The notes: generated by a model from the letters alone, not told the origin. Positions 18,343 through 28,754 are shown, counted from the stretch's first letter. The stretch is 64,000 bases of DNA from Blastocatellia bacterium (GCA_019695185.1 JAIBAN010000027.1:1-64000); one strand, 5' to 3'. Numbers and translations are program-made.

Positions 18343-19278
18343 TCAGGATTGCCGGGGAAACCGGGGAAGCCACCGGTTTACCTGTTGCCGATAGGAGGCA
18401 TACGACTCGCCAAACATCCGGCTGAGGGCCGGTTCTTCATAAAAAATCACAAACAGGTGGGTGACCAGCCAAAAAAGTGCGGCTTCAAGCAGAAGGGCTG
18501 CTGAATGAAAGAACATGGTTTCCCCCAACAGAACGGTCAGGACCGCCACATACATCGGGTTCCGGACAAACCGATACAACCCTTGTACCACCAGCACTTT
18601 TGGAGGGTCCACCGGAGCCAGGGTTCCCTTCCCAACGGCATAAAACTCCCAAATGCACCGCAGCAGTCCCAACATCCCGGCCACCAGCAGAATTGCTCCC
18701 GGCAACCAGGTCCATGCAGCAGCGGGAAAATTCCAGGACCGTCCGGAAACCAGCAACCAAACCGGAATCCCCACAGTGACGGTTCCAGGAAACAAAAGGG
18801 TGAAAAAAAGACTACGGAGGAACAGCATAAGGGAAAACCTGGGTGGGTCGTCCGATTGCGGGACAGATTGGGCCAGCCAGCGGGAAACCGGCACCACGCC
18901 CTGTTCCAACTGTTCAAGGTCGTGCAAAACCTGGGTTTCCACCATCTGCCGGTCCTGTTGGTCGAAATCCTGGTGATAGTGCTTCTCAATGCCCATCTGG
19001 GTCAACGTGTAGTGCAAGGTTGGGGTGATTCCCCGCTCTTGCAGGCAATGGCGGGCGCACTGCAACGGACAACCATCCAGAGCAATAATCCGGCGACCGG
19101 ACTTCGCTTTTTTGACCAGCGGCTTGACACCTCCGCCAACCCCTGCAATGCAGGACATTTCCGCCCGGCCTGCCCGGTCCAAATCAAGCGCCACCTGATT
19201 GGCCAGTTGGGCAATGCTTGAACAGCCTGAACAGGCATAAACAATCGGTTTTTCCAGATTGGGGTGGGACCGTTTCAT
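18343..19278 (-). CDS. DGC zinc-binding domain fused to an isoprenylcysteine methyltransferase-like membrane domain
   Basis: The 311-residue protein has two parts. Residues about 10-120 match the DGC (putative zinc-binding) family, with YACSGCSSIAQLANQ, MSCIAGVGG and the name-giving ALDGCPLQCARHCL. After a linker, residues about 148-311 form a membrane domain with about four hydrophobic helices. It carries the ICMT/PEMT signature: YRFVRNPMYVAV, then EEPALSRMFGESYASYRQQVNRWLPRF. The latter enzymes methylate prenylcysteine or phospholipid using SAM. I do not know a described fusion of these two. A GGGAGG Shine-Dalgarno precedes the ATG. It is divergent from the MerR gene at 19611. Confidence 0.8.
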   Translation of the reverse strand: MKRSHPNLEKPIVYACSGCSSIAQLANQVALDLDRAGRAEMSCIAGVGGGVKPLVKKAKSGRRIIALDGCPLQCARHCLQERGITPTLHYTLTQMGIEKHYHQDFDQQDRQMVETQVLHDLEQLEQGVVPVSRWLAQSVPQSDDPPRFSLMLFLRSLFFTLLFPGTVTVGIPVWLLVSGRSWNFPAAAWTWLPGAILLVAGMLGLLRCIWEFYAVGKGTLAPVDPPKVLVVQGLYRFVRNPMYVAVLTVLLGETMFFHSAALLLEAALFWLVTHLFVIFYEEPALSRMFGESYASYRQQVNRWLPRFPRQS

Positions 19279-19556
19279 AGGGAAGACCTCCCTTGGTTGC
19301 GGAAAGGTGAAAGTTTATTTGAGCAGCAAATCCCAGGCCAGCCACATCGACCGTTCAAGTATTTGGATTTTGAGCGGCATCTCCTTTCTTTTCAGCAGGA
19401 CGAATTTTCAGAAAGGAATTTGTGACAGTCAGTAATGCCCCAACTCTGCGCACAATCACCCCATTGGTTGAGCAAAATGCCACAACCGTTTTACACGGAT
19501 TGCTTCCGGAGAAATTGTAGAAACCGGTTTTATTTCAAATCGGGAAAAAAATGTGC
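19279..19556. other. Divergent intergenic region without a gene
   Basis: This 278-nt stretch lies between the leftward fusion gene and the rightward merR-type gene. It carries the GGGAGG ribosome-binding site of the former near 19290. I see no heptad array, gene or clear leftward promoter in it. Confidence 0.6.
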
Positions 19557-19587
19557 TTGCGTCTGACGTAACGTCAGACCGTAGGAT
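19557..19587 (+). promoter_or_regulatory. MerR-type promoter with operator palindrome
   Basis: TTGCGT (-35, 19557-19562) and TAGGAT (-10, 19582-19587) are separated by 19 nt, the over-long spacer typical of promoters activated by MerR-family proteins. The spacer is occupied by the perfect 19-nt palindrome GTCTGACGTAACGTCAGAC (19561-19579). The regulator gene starts 23 nt downstream, so autoregulation is the simplest reading. Confidence 0.85.
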
Positions 19588-19610
19588 GATGACCAAGTAA
19601 AGGAACAACC

Positions 19611-20363
19611 ATGAAAACCGATGTAAAAGCACTTTATCAGGCTCACGAATTTGCCCAACGGGCTGGAACCACGGTTCGCACGCTTCACCATTACGACCGG
19701 ATGGGGTTGTTGAAACCCACCGGCTATACGCGGGCAGGGTTCCGGCTTTATGGGCAGGCGGACCTGATTCGGCTGCAACAAATCGTGACGCTCAAATTCA
19801 TTGGGTTTTCCTTAAAAGAAATCAAACAGCTTCTCAGTCGCAACGGGATGAACCTGGTGGATTCACTGGCCCGGCAAAAACAGCTCATTGAGGAAAAACG
19901 CCGTCACCTTGACCGGGCTATTTCCGCACTGGCCTATGCCGAAGCCATTCTCAAGGAAGAAAAACGAACGGACTGGGATGCCTTTCACGACATCATCGAG
20001 GTCATCAATATGCAGCAGGATATGAAATGGGTAAAAAGTTACTATACGGAAGAACAACTGGCGGATTTAGCCAAACGGTATGACCCGGAACTGGCTCGCA
20101 AAGCCGAACAGGACTGGAAACAATTGTTTGCCGATGTCGAGGCCGCACTTGGCGAAGACCCTGGCAGCGAAAAAGTCCAGCAACTGGCCGCCAGATGGGA
20201 GGCACTCATCACTGCTTTCACCGGTGGCGACCCTGGCATCCGGGAAAACCTGGGCCGGCTTTATGCCGACCAGTCCAATTGGCAAGGAGATTTTAAACGT
20301 CCCTGGAGTGATGAAATCGGGGCCTTTATGAATCAGGCTTTAGCCATTTACCGCCAAAAATAA
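19611..20363 (+). CDS. MerR-family regulator with TipAS ligand-binding domain
   Basis: The 250-residue protein has an N-terminal MerR winged helix (about 9-80: AHEFAQRAGTTVRTLHHYDRMGLL, TRAGFRLYGQADLIRLQQI, KEIKQLL). A linker helix and a C-terminal TipAS domain follow (about 130-250, YTEEQLADLAKRYDPE and DPGIRENLGRLYADQ). TipAS-bearing regulators such as TipAL, Mta and SkgA bind drugs or respond to stress and activate transcription by distorting a long-spacer promoter. Such a promoter lies directly upstream. AAGGA lies 6 nt before the ATG. No drug exporter is adjacent. Confidence 0.93.
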   Translation: MKTDVKALYQAHEFAQRAGTTVRTLHHYDRMGLLKPTGYTRAGFRLYGQADLIRLQQIVTLKFIGFSLKEIKQLLSRNGMNLVDSLARQKQLIEEKRRHLDRAISALAYAEAILKEEKRTDWDAFHDIIEVINMQQDMKWVKSYYTEEQLADLAKRYDPELARKAEQDWKQLFADVEAALGEDPGSEKVQQLAARWEALITAFTGGDPGIRENLGRLYADQSNWQGDFKRPWSDEIGAFMNQALAIYRQK

Positions 20364-20364
20364 A

Positions 20365-20508
20365 GTCTGGGGAGTCTGGGGAGTCTTGAGAGTCTTGGGA
20401 GTCTGGGGAGTCTGGGGAGTCCAGGTGCCTTCCTTACCCTGTCACCCTATCACTCTGTCAGTTCTTTGACTCCCTAGACTCCCCAAACTCCCTAGACTCC
20501 CTAGACTG
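20365..20508. repeat. Paired inverted 10-nt arrays, GGAGTCTGGG family
   Basis: This gap is between converging genes. The left arm (20365-20421) has six GGGGAGTCTG-like units and the right arm (20467-20508) has four CTAGACTCCC-like units. The centre (20437-20460) holds TGTCACCCTATCACTCTGTC. From each of the two converging stop codons the array reads in the same G-rich orientation. Confidence 0.92.
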
Positions 20509-20513
20509 TTTCC

Positions 20514-21263
20514 TTACATTCCCAACTCGCGCAACACAGCCCGCGCCTTTTGCTGATGGAGGTATTTGCGAATATTCAGCACTGGAGAGGTCAAACCCCA
20601 GGCAGCCCGCAAAGCGGCAGGGAATCTGAACCGATACTCGCTGCCGCTCCGGTAAATTTCGGCCCCGCGTTCGGCCCGTTCGGCAAATCCCTGCCATTCA
20701 GAATTGTAAAAGAACCCCCATTCCTCGCCCATTTGGGGAAACACCGTTTGGGTTTGGGGTGCAAACCGGATGGCCCGTTCCCGGTGAATCTGAAACAGGT
20801 AGCGTACATCTTTGACTTCGGGGAATGTTTGCCCGTGGATACGTGGCAGCCGCTGGTAAAACATGCTCGCACCATCGGAATTGTAGGTGATGACCTCATG
20901 CCCATCCAGATATTTGGTCACAAAAAAAGTGACCGGAACTTTGAGGGTTTTGGCACCGGCGGTGGCTTCAATCATGGCGACTTTCGCCATATCGCGGGTG
21001 CGGGGATTGAACATGACTGCCGTAAAAGACTTTCCCCCGCTTTTGAGAGCAAACTCAAGATAATACAGGGTAAAGAAACCTTGACCGCCTAGAATAAACT
21101 CGCATTGGGACAAATAGCGCCGGGCATCGGGTGGAAACTCTTCAGGTCGGCGTGGAATATACTGAGGCATCACAGGAAAGGTGGAGGTGGAGTAAACCAG
21201 ATAGGGTCCGTATAAAAACGGCCAGGCCACGGCACCTCCAATCAGAAGCAATAACAGTGTCAT
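20514..21263 (-). CDS. Hypothetical membrane-anchored protein
   Basis: The protein has 249 residues from MTLLLLLIGG. An upstream ATG at 21413 would prepend 50 Arg-rich residues and is less likely. One N-terminal hydrophobic helix (about 2-22) acts as signal anchor. The remaining 225 residues are soluble and aromatic-rich, probably exported. No domain is recognised. Visible segments include QCEFILGGQGFFTLYYLEF and GEEWGFFYNSEWQGFAE. The stop codon is followed by the heptad-type array. The 159-nt gap upstream shows nothing notable. Confidence 0.6.
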   Translation of the reverse strand: MTLLLLLIGGAVAWPFLYGPYLVYSTSTFPVMPQYIPRRPEEFPPDARRYLSQCEFILGGQGFFTLYYLEFALKSGGKSFTAVMFNPRTRDMAKVAMIEATAGAKTLKVPVTFFVTKYLDGHEVITYNSDGASMFYQRLPRIHGQTFPEVKDVRYLFQIHRERAIRFAPQTQTVFPQMGEEWGFFYNSEWQGFAERAERGAEIYRSGSEYRFRFPAALRAAWGLTSPVLNIRKYLHQQKARAVLRELGM

Positions 21264-21422
21264 ATTGTTTACCCGAAGATAGAAATTTTGAAAGAGGGAG
21301 CGAAGATGGGCACCCAATGCCGAGCCTTTTTCCGCACGTCTATACAGCTTTTTGGAAGCCCATCTTCGTCGGAAGTGGTCCGACTGTTGGCTTACGCGGC
21401 AAAAAGTTTGCATTTGGTTGAA

Positions 21423-22391
21423 CTAAAATAAAACAGCCAGCGAGCCCTGGCGCTGCAAGGTGGGGCTTCCGACTGCTTCCAAAAGATCAAAGGTCCCGTT
21501 CGGGTTCTGCGCCGACAGGGCCGGTTTTCCATGTAAACCGGCAGTCACAGGATAGATGGCAGTTTTGGTCACCTGTTTGTTCTCAACCGTTGCCAGCAGC
21601 AAAACGGCCTCGGTTTCGGCGGTGCAGTCGCAATTGAAAGCCAGATTTCCCAATCCCCAGGCAATGGCGGTTTGCCCTTTGCGTTCAACCGGACCAATGG
21701 CATGGGTACCATGTGCAACCACAACGGAGGCACCAGCCCCGATTGCCACTTGTGCCGCCTGTTTCAATTCCGGTCGCGGAAGATAGGACGCCGGACCTGT
21801 GACGTGAAAGGTAGCCACCAAAAGGTCTCCCTGTTTCCGGGCGGCGGCCAGTTCTTCTTCCAGCTTTGGAGGAATACCACCAGTCAAATCGTGCGCGGTG
21901 AAAACCAGCTTCATTCCTGCACGTTCAAGGATTGCGGCTCCGGCAGGTCCGCCAATCGGGTGGAATCCAATTTTTTTCAAAACCGCAGCGGTCTGCTCCA
22001 GGCTGTTTGGGCCGTTGTCCAGGGCGTGATTATTGGCAATCCCCACCAACTCCACTCCGGCCTCATGCAAATTATTGAGGTTTGATTCGGAGTTCACGAG
22101 CTTCAACCCATTTTTCCCGGATGGGCTTTCTGCAATTGCACCTTCCAGATTGACAAACCCAATCCGTCCATCAGTCATGGGTTTCAACCGGGTCAAAATG
22201 TTTTTGGCGGATGTGGTTCCCAAATGGACATCACCGCCAAACCACAGTTCCAGTTTGGGGAAAACTGCTCTGACCGGCGGCTGGCTGGAACAACCAAACA
22301 GAAAAAAGAAACTGGCAAGGAAAAGTGCCGGGAGTCCGGCTTTCCAACGCTGGCTTCCTTTGCTTGGAAGGTTGCTCCTTGTGTGTTTCAT
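21423..22391 (-). CDS. CapA-like metallophosphatase-fold lipoprotein
   Basis: The 322-residue protein has a lipoprotein signal peptide with lipobox LFGC at about residue 34, so it is probably membrane-tethered outside the cytoplasm. The mature part matches the CapA/PgsA family (poly-gamma-glutamate capsule type) of calcineurin-like folds. The motifs are ELWFGGDVHLG, GFVNLEGAIAES, VGIANNHALDNG and VVAHGTHAIGPVER. No pgs/cap ligase genes are adjacent, so polyglutamate synthesis itself is not supported. Some relatives act in other envelope or lipid processes. Confidence 0.85.
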   Translation of the reverse strand: MKHTRSNLPSKGSQRWKAGLPALFLASFFFLFGCSSQPPVRAVFPKLELWFGGDVHLGTTSAKNILTRLKPMTDGRIGFVNLEGAIAESPSGKNGLKLVNSESNLNNLHEAGVELVGIANNHALDNGPNSLEQTAAVLKKIGFHPIGGPAGAAILERAGMKLVFTAHDLTGGIPPKLEEELAAARKQGDLLVATFHVTGPASYLPRPELKQAAQVAIGAGASVVVAHGTHAIGPVERKGQTAIAWGLGNLAFNCDCTAETEAVLLLATVENKQVTKTAIYPVTAGLHGKPALSAQNPNGTFDLLEAVGSPTLQRQGSLAVLF

Positions 22392-22420
22392 CCTACTTGG
22401 CCCAACCCAAAACTGATGTA

Positions 22421-22508
22421 TCCACGCAGAACACCAAGAAACACCAGGAAGGGCCTAAGAATTTTCGATTTTCTTGGTTTCCTTTGGGTTTCTTCGTGTC
22501 CTTCGCGG
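22421..22508. repeat. Paired inverted short-unit arrays, ACACCAAGAA family
   Basis: The left arm (22421-22454, CACGCAGAACACCAAGAAAC and onward) faces the right arm (22471-22508, TTCTTGGTTTCC and TTCTTCGTGTCC). Unit length is about 9-10 nt and less regular than in other gaps. It fills the gap between eno and the CapA-like gene. Confidence 0.75.
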
Positions 22509-22522
22509 ATAAAAGCAGAAAA

Positions 22523-23995
<1,473 letters not shown>

Positions 23996-23999
<4 letters not shown>

Positions 24000-24940
24000 T
24001 CATAAATTCGGCTTGTGATTGGGGTACGTTGTGCGTAATTGGTTGACCCGACATAGGTTTTCCGGTTCGGATCAGCGCGGTGGAGCTTTTTGGAAATGGC
24101 TTCAAGCGCCAAAGCACGTTTTTCCGAAGGCGGATGGGTCCGCAAAATTGAATCGGCGAGACCGGTCAAGGGGTCGCGGACTCCGCTCGGATTGAGTGCT
24201 TTGAGCCGACGCTGAACCGCAGCTCCCTCGCTCGGTTCGTAGCGGGCCTTAAAGGCCAGTCCTGCACCAAGTTCATCGGCCTGCGATTCCTGTGGTTCAT
24301 TGTAGGAAAAGGTCAGGACCTTCGAAGCCAGCGCGGCAATCATCACCGCCACATCCGCAAACGGCAGTTGAGAGGCAGCCACGACCGGCTTGTAAAAATC
24401 AACCGTATGTTCGGCGTCCACGTGGGAAATTTCATGTCCCAGCACGACCGCCAGTTGGGCTTCGGAATTGATACATTTATTGAGCAGACCACGATAAACA
24501 AAGACGTGGCCTCCGGCAATGGCAAAGGCGTTGGGAACGTTTTCCTCCACCACATGGAATTTATACTTGATGCCTTTGCGCCTGACATTGACCGCCAGCG
24601 TATTGCCAATGCTGGTCAGGTAGGCCACATCCGCCGCATTGCGGTCCAGCTTGGCCCCCAGTTTCTTGCGGATTTCCTTGAAAAAGGCGTCCCCGATTTC
24701 CATCTCCTGCCGTGGTGAGATGGTCACGGTATCAAGCATTGGTTTGACAATCGCCCGGAGCGCCTCTTTTCCCAAAGGAACGGCTTCGGCCACAGCATCC
24801 AGAATGCTTTCTTCCTTTGGGTTGCTTTTTTGGGGGGTGGAAACCAACCTGCTGTTGCCCGAAGGTGAAGCAGCCAACGGCCAGGGACAAAGCACCAGGG
24901 CCAACAAAACAACCAATCCAGAACGGAACACAGAACGCAT
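23996..24940 (-). CDS. M48-family metallopeptidase, exported
   Basis: The 314-residue protein begins with a signal peptide (SGLVVLLALVLCPWPLAAS). The catalytic zinc motif is VVLGHEISHVDAEHT (about residue 170), and the third zinc ligand is in the SQADELGAGLAF region. Preceding sequence such as PNAFAIAGGHVFVYRGLL is characteristic of M48 (Oma1/HtpX/BepA-like) proteases, which degrade or chaperone envelope proteins. No TPR region is present, unlike BepA. AAGGAG lies 9 nt before the ATG. It follows the serine acetyltransferase gene by 20 nt, so the two are probably co-transcribed. Confidence 0.93.
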
Positions 24941-24960
24941 AGGTCCAAGCTCCTTCCTTG

Positions 24961-25887
24961 TTAAGTACCGCTTTTTGCCGGGCGGGTAATGATGCGGATT
25001 TCCGGTTCCTCGATGACAACCTTGCTGCCCGGAGCCACGGAATGGGTCAGCCAGACGTTCCCGCCAATCACGCTGCTGCGCCCGATGACCGTCTCGCCGC
25101 CTAAAATCGTGGCTCCCGAATAAATCACCACTTCGTCTTCAATCGTCGGATGGCGTTTACTATCACGCACCAATTGACCGTCCGGGGTTTTCGGGAAGGA
25201 AAGGGCTCCGAGGGTCACGCCCTGATAAAGTTTGACGTTGTTGCCGATGATACAGGTTTCGCCAATCACCACACCGGTTCCGTGGTCAATAAAAAACCGT
25301 TCCCCGATTTGGGCTCCCGGATGGATGTCAATCCCGGTTCGCCCGTGGGAATACTCAGACATAATCCGGGGAATCAGCGGAACGTTGCGCCGATAAAGGC
25401 TGTGGGCAATCCGGTGAATCATGACCGCCTGCAAGCCCGGATAGCTCAGAATGATTTCGTCAAAACTGCGGGCTGCCGGGTCGCCAATGTAGGCCGCCTC
25501 CACATCTCCCGCCAGCTTGCGCCGGAGTTCGGGCAGTTCATCCACAATTTCCGCCACAATTTTGCGAGCCGTCTGGCGGCATTCGTCGCAATCGGAAGCA
25601 ATTTCCGCCCTGAGCTTGCGTTCGTGGCATAAACATAAAAAGACCTGTTGGGTCAGGTCTTCGCCGATTTCGGTCACCAAATCACGGACCCGCCGCCGGA
25701 CGCCCGCCGCATCCAACCCGGCCATGCCAAAATATCCGGGGAAGAAGACCTCCCGAAAAGCGCCGAGAATATTGATGATGACGGTCCGCGAAGGCAGAAC
25801 ACCGCGTTCGATGTGGTGCAAAACAGGTTTACAAGTGTCGTAGGAATCAAAGATGGCTTGTGTGACGGCATCCAGTTTCGAATTCAT
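24961..25887 (-). CDS. Serine O-acetyltransferase (EpsC/CysE type)
   Basis: The enzyme makes O-acetylserine for cysteine synthesis. In the 308-residue protein a helical N-terminal domain is followed by a left-handed beta-helix. Key parts are [18 protein letters not shown], the catalytic [13 protein letters not shown] (His/Asp), [15 protein letters not shown], and hexapeptide repeats to [17 protein letters not shown]. It resembles the EpsC-type group with the longer N-terminus. The ATG lacks a Shine-Dalgarno. An AAGGAG at 25928-25933 instead serves a possible 10-codon frame that ends in the overlapping ATGA (see findings). No cysK is nearby. Confidence 0.93.
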   Translation of the reverse strand: MNSKLDAVTQAIFDSYDTCKPVLHHIERGVLPSRTVIINILGAFREVFFPGYFGMAGLDAAGVRRRVRDLVTEIGEDLTQQVFLCLCHERKLRAEIASDCDECRQTARKIVAEIVDELPELRRKLAGDVEAAYIGDPAARSFDEIILSYPGLQAVMIHRIAHSLYRRNVPLIPRIMSEYSHGRTGIDIHPGAQIGERFFIDHGTGVVIGETCIIGNNVKLYQGVTLGALSFPKTPDGQLVRDSKRHPTIEDEVVIYSGATILGGETVIGRSSVIGGNVWLTHSVAPGSKVVIEEPEIRIITRPAKSGT

Positions 25888-25997
25888 GAAGCACGAGCGG
25901 CAGTTGAGGGGGTCAACCGTTTCGCTACTCCTTACATATTTCAGGAAAGATCAAAGGTAGGAACAGTCTAGTATGTTGCCGGATGGAAAACAATAAC

Positions 25998-26123
25998 GGT
26001 CTTGGGAGTCTTGAGAGTCTTGGGGGTCTTGGGGGTCCAAACATATCTGTCACCTTGTCACCTTGCCACCTTGTCAGAGTTTTGACTCCCAAGACTCCCA
26101 AGCCCCCAAGACGCCCAAGACTT
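25998..26123. repeat. Paired inverted 9-10-nt arrays, GTCTTGGGA family
   Basis: The left arm (25998-26038) has four GTCTTGGGAG-like units. The right arm (26083-26123) has four CTCCCAAGA-like units. The centre (26050-26075) holds four TGTCACCT-like units. The right arm runs directly into the stop codon of the leftward sigma-factor gene. Confidence 0.92.
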
Positions 26124-27054
26124 ATCCCCATATTGCCTTCAGTTTGCTCGGAGCCAGAAACGTATTGATTTGATGGATTTGCCCCTGGGGATTGACTTCG
26201 CATTGGATGACAAACCGTTTGGCAAACTTCGGTTTCCCATCGTCCCGCTCCACCAGCAGTGCCGGCAGGCCGTTAATCATGCGGAAGGAAACCCGTGGAG
26301 GGGAAGTCTGTTTCGCCCCTTGGACAAAAAAGAGGCGCAGCACCCGGTCACGTCCGCGAATCGGGGCAAAGGCTGCCGCCACTTCCCCGCCCCCGTCACT
26401 CAGATTGACAATATCCGCCGTGAGCAGCCGTTCCAGACCAGCCGTGTCGTGGGTGCTCAGGTAAAAGACGAACTGCTGCAACGCCTGCTGGGTGACCGAT
26501 TGGCGGTGTTGACTCAGCCGAATTCGCTGACGGTCATAGCGTTCCATCACCTTGCGTGCCCGATGCAGCACCACTTTGACATTGGCTTCACTGGTTTGCA
26601 GCAGTTCAGCCGTTTCCTGGGTTGAATAATCAAACACATCCCGCAAGAGCAAAACCGCCCGTTGCATTGGGGTGAGGGCTTCGAGCGCAATCAGAAAGGC
26701 CAGCGAAATGCTTTCGAGCAAATCGTAGCGGGCAGCAGGTGAGGCGACGATTTCAACCTGGGGAATCTCATAGATTTCCACTTCTGCCTGGTCGGTCGGA
26801 ATCGGGGTCGGAAGCCAGGTTCCTTTATACTCGCGCCGCCGTCGCCAGCGGAGGTGGTCGCGGCTTAAATTCAAGGCCACACTGGTCAGCCAGGGCCGCC
26901 AGGGTTCCGCCGTGTTGCGGGGCGGACGCTCCATGGCCCGGACAAATGTTTCCTGGACAATATCCTCAGCATCGGCGGCATTGGCCGTCATGCGATAGCA
27001 CAGCCCCCACAAAAATTTATGCTCGGATTGGTAGATTTCACTTGGAATCGTCAT
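26122..27054 (-). CDS. ECF41-like sigma factor with SnoaL-type C-terminal domain
   Basis: The 310-residue protein has sigma region 2 (about 10-75, LCYRMTANAADAEDIVQETF) and region 4 (about 125-190, LLRDVFDYSTQETAELLQTSEANVKVVLHRAR). A SnoaL-like C-terminal extension starts at about 205. The motifs WLPTPI after region 2 and DGGGEV in the extension resemble the WLPEP and DGGGK hallmarks of ECF41 sigma factors. In that group the extension controls activity in place of an anti-sigma factor. ECF41 genes usually sit next to oxidoreductases, and an FAD oxidoreductase gene lies directly upstream on the same strand, 64 nt away. Confidence 0.88.
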   Translation of the reverse strand: MTIPSEIYQSEHKFLWGLCYRMTANAADAEDIVQETFVRAMERPPRNTAEPWRPWLTSVALNLSRDHLRWRRRREYKGTWLPTPIPTDQAEVEIYEIPQVEIVASPAARYDLLESISLAFLIALEALTPMQRAVLLLRDVFDYSTQETAELLQTSEANVKVVLHRARKVMERYDRQRIRLSQHRQSVTQQALQQFVFYLSTHDTAGLERLLTADIVNLSDGGGEVAAAFAPIRGRDRVLRLFFVQGAKQTSPPRVSFRMINGLPALLVERDDGKPKFAKRFVIQCEVNPQGQIHQINTFLAPSKLKAIWG

Positions 27055-27118
27055 GCTGAATGTACCGTTTTGTTTTTTCTTTCTTCACCGCAGAGGCGCG
27101 GAGTTTGCGGTGAAAAAA

Positions 27119-28477
27119 TCATGCAGAAATCGCCATCGGCTTTGAAGCTGCCTGAAATGAACCATTCACCAAAAATCGGGCCGTTTGCAAAGCTGCTTCT
27201 TTGGCGCTGGCAATACTGGCATCAATCAACAGTCCGCGACTGCCCACCCAGTCACCCGCCAGAAAGAGTCCGGCTATGTCCGGGACGGCAACCCCCGGTC
27301 GCCCCAGCGTTCCCCGCATTTCCGTGGTCGGTGTGGCATGAGTCACCGGAATTTCCGGCAAAAACCGTTGGTGAACCAGAAATTCACGCCAGCCGGGTTG
27401 GACCAAATCCAGCAGTCCTTCCAGTTCGGCCCGCACCTGTTTCGGGTCTTCCGCTGCCTGTGGTGGCAGATATTTGGCAACATGCAACAAGACGCCTTCA
27501 CCTGGAGCCAGCCGGGCCGTTGCCGAATGAACCGAGTAATACCACGGCTGGTCAATTCCAAGGGCAAAAAGATGTTTGGCTTCCGGCAGACGGGTCAGGG
27601 CCACATCCAGGCAAGCGGCATTGATGGGAACCAGTTGCCGCGACCAGCGTGCCAAGGATGAATCCGGTTTGTCAGCCACCAGACTGCTGGCAATCTGTGG
27701 GCTGGCACATACGATGGCTGCCGCTGCCGGAACGGCTTCACCGGTTGCCAGTTGCACACCGGTCACCTGACCGGCTTCATCCCGTGTGATGTGCCGAACC
27801 TGCACGCCGGAACGAATCTCAACCCCGGCAGCCAGAGCTTTTTGTTCAAGTTGTCGCACGAGTGACTCCCAGCCGCCGTGCAGGTACAGCACCTGATGTT
27901 TAAGGGCGAACTGGATTTGGGCCAGCACGGTTCCGACACTCATCAGTTCGGGGGCGTTCCCGTAGGTCGTCACCCGGACAAAGGCTTTCACAAAATTCCG
28001 GGTTGTTTCGTGCTGAAAGGTGCGGTTCACCCAATCCTGCACACTGGTGTCGAGCAACTGCGCTGTATCAATTGACTCCAGCGTGGTGAAGAAACGGATG
28101 ACTTCCATTTTCTCCGCCAGTGAAAAAAGCCCGGTGGTAAAAATTGAAACCGGGCTGAACGGCAATTGAAAGAGTCTGTTCCGGTTGACGGCCAGGCTGC
28201 CGGAAACCGATGGGAAGCCGCCGTCAACCTGGACACCCATTTCCGAAAGAATCGTATAGGCCACATCCCCATGACGAATTGCATGGGGTCCCAAGTTAAA
28301 GGAAAACCCTTCTTTATGTTGCGTTTGGGCGCGTCCGCCGAGGTTTGGGGACCGTTCCAGCAACAGAACGTTGTGGTTGGATTGAGCCAGAAAAACTGCT
28401 GCCGTCAGTCCGGCCAAACCTCCGCCAATCACAACCACCGGTTTTACAGCGGAAAAAGTGCCGTTCGTCATAACCAT
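27119..28477 (-). CDS. FAD-dependent amine-oxidase/phytoene-desaturase-like oxidoreductase
   Basis: The 452-residue protein has an N-terminal Rossmann FAD motif VVVIGGGLAGLTAAVFLAQ followed by the LLERSPNLGGRAQT segment. The C-terminal FAD-contact motif is GLFLAGDWVGSRGLLIDASIAS. This layout is shared by phytoene desaturases, protoporphyrinogen oxidases and flavin amine oxidases, and I cannot assign the substrate. An AAAGGAG Shine-Dalgarno lies 6 nt before the ATG. The gene is followed by the ECF41-like sigma factor gene, which may regulate it. Confidence 0.87.
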   Translation of the reverse strand: MVMTNGTFSAVKPVVVIGGGLAGLTAAVFLAQSNHNVLLLERSPNLGGRAQTQHKEGFSFNLGPHAIRHGDVAYTILSEMGVQVDGGFPSVSGSLAVNRNRLFQLPFSPVSIFTTGLFSLAEKMEVIRFFTTLESIDTAQLLDTSVQDWVNRTFQHETTRNFVKAFVRVTTYGNAPELMSVGTVLAQIQFALKHQVLYLHGGWESLVRQLEQKALAAGVEIRSGVQVRHITRDEAGQVTGVQLATGEAVPAAAAIVCASPQIASSLVADKPDSSLARWSRQLVPINAACLDVALTRLPEAKHLFALGIDQPWYYSVHSATARLAPGEGVLLHVAKYLPPQAAEDPKQVRAELEGLLDLVQPGWREFLVHQRFLPEIPVTHATPTTEMRGTLGRPGVAVPDIAGLFLAGDWVGSRGLLIDASIASAKEAALQTARFLVNGSFQAASKPMAISA

Positions 28478-28562
28478 ATGCTGCTCCTTTTTGTAAATCT
28501 GTCAGGTAAAAATCCGTCTTTTACCTGCATCACGTTTGAGGAGTGCAAAAGGTTACAGGTTC

Positions 28563-28747
28563 GGAGTTCAGCCTTTAGGCTGCTGTTTGGAGTTCAGCCT
28601 TTAGGCTGCTGTTTGGAGTTCAGCCTTTAGGCTGCTGTTTGGAGTTCAGCCTTTAGGCTGCTGCTGCTGTATTTCCTGAAAATATCAAGAATATGAAACC
28701 CAGCCGCCTGAAGGCGGAACTCCAAACTGCCGCCTGAAGGCGGAACT
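28563..28747. repeat. 26-nt hairpin units in facing arrays
   Basis: Four tandem 26-nt units start at 28563, 28589, 28615 and 28641. Each has the hairpin CAGCCTTTAGGCTG followed by CTGTTTGGAGTT. About 50 nt further, two inverted units (about 28700-28747) carry the variant hairpin CCGCCTGAAGGCGG. The stem differs from the first set by paired changes (A-T to C-G). The array abuts the stop of the leftward AarF gene. Relatives lie at 31596-31666. Confidence 0.92.
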
Positions 28748-28754
28748 CTGAACT

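Noticed and set aside
28563-28666. Regularly spaced 26-nt direct repeats as a CRISPR array
   Set aside because: Units are contiguous with no variable spacers and no cas genes are in the window.
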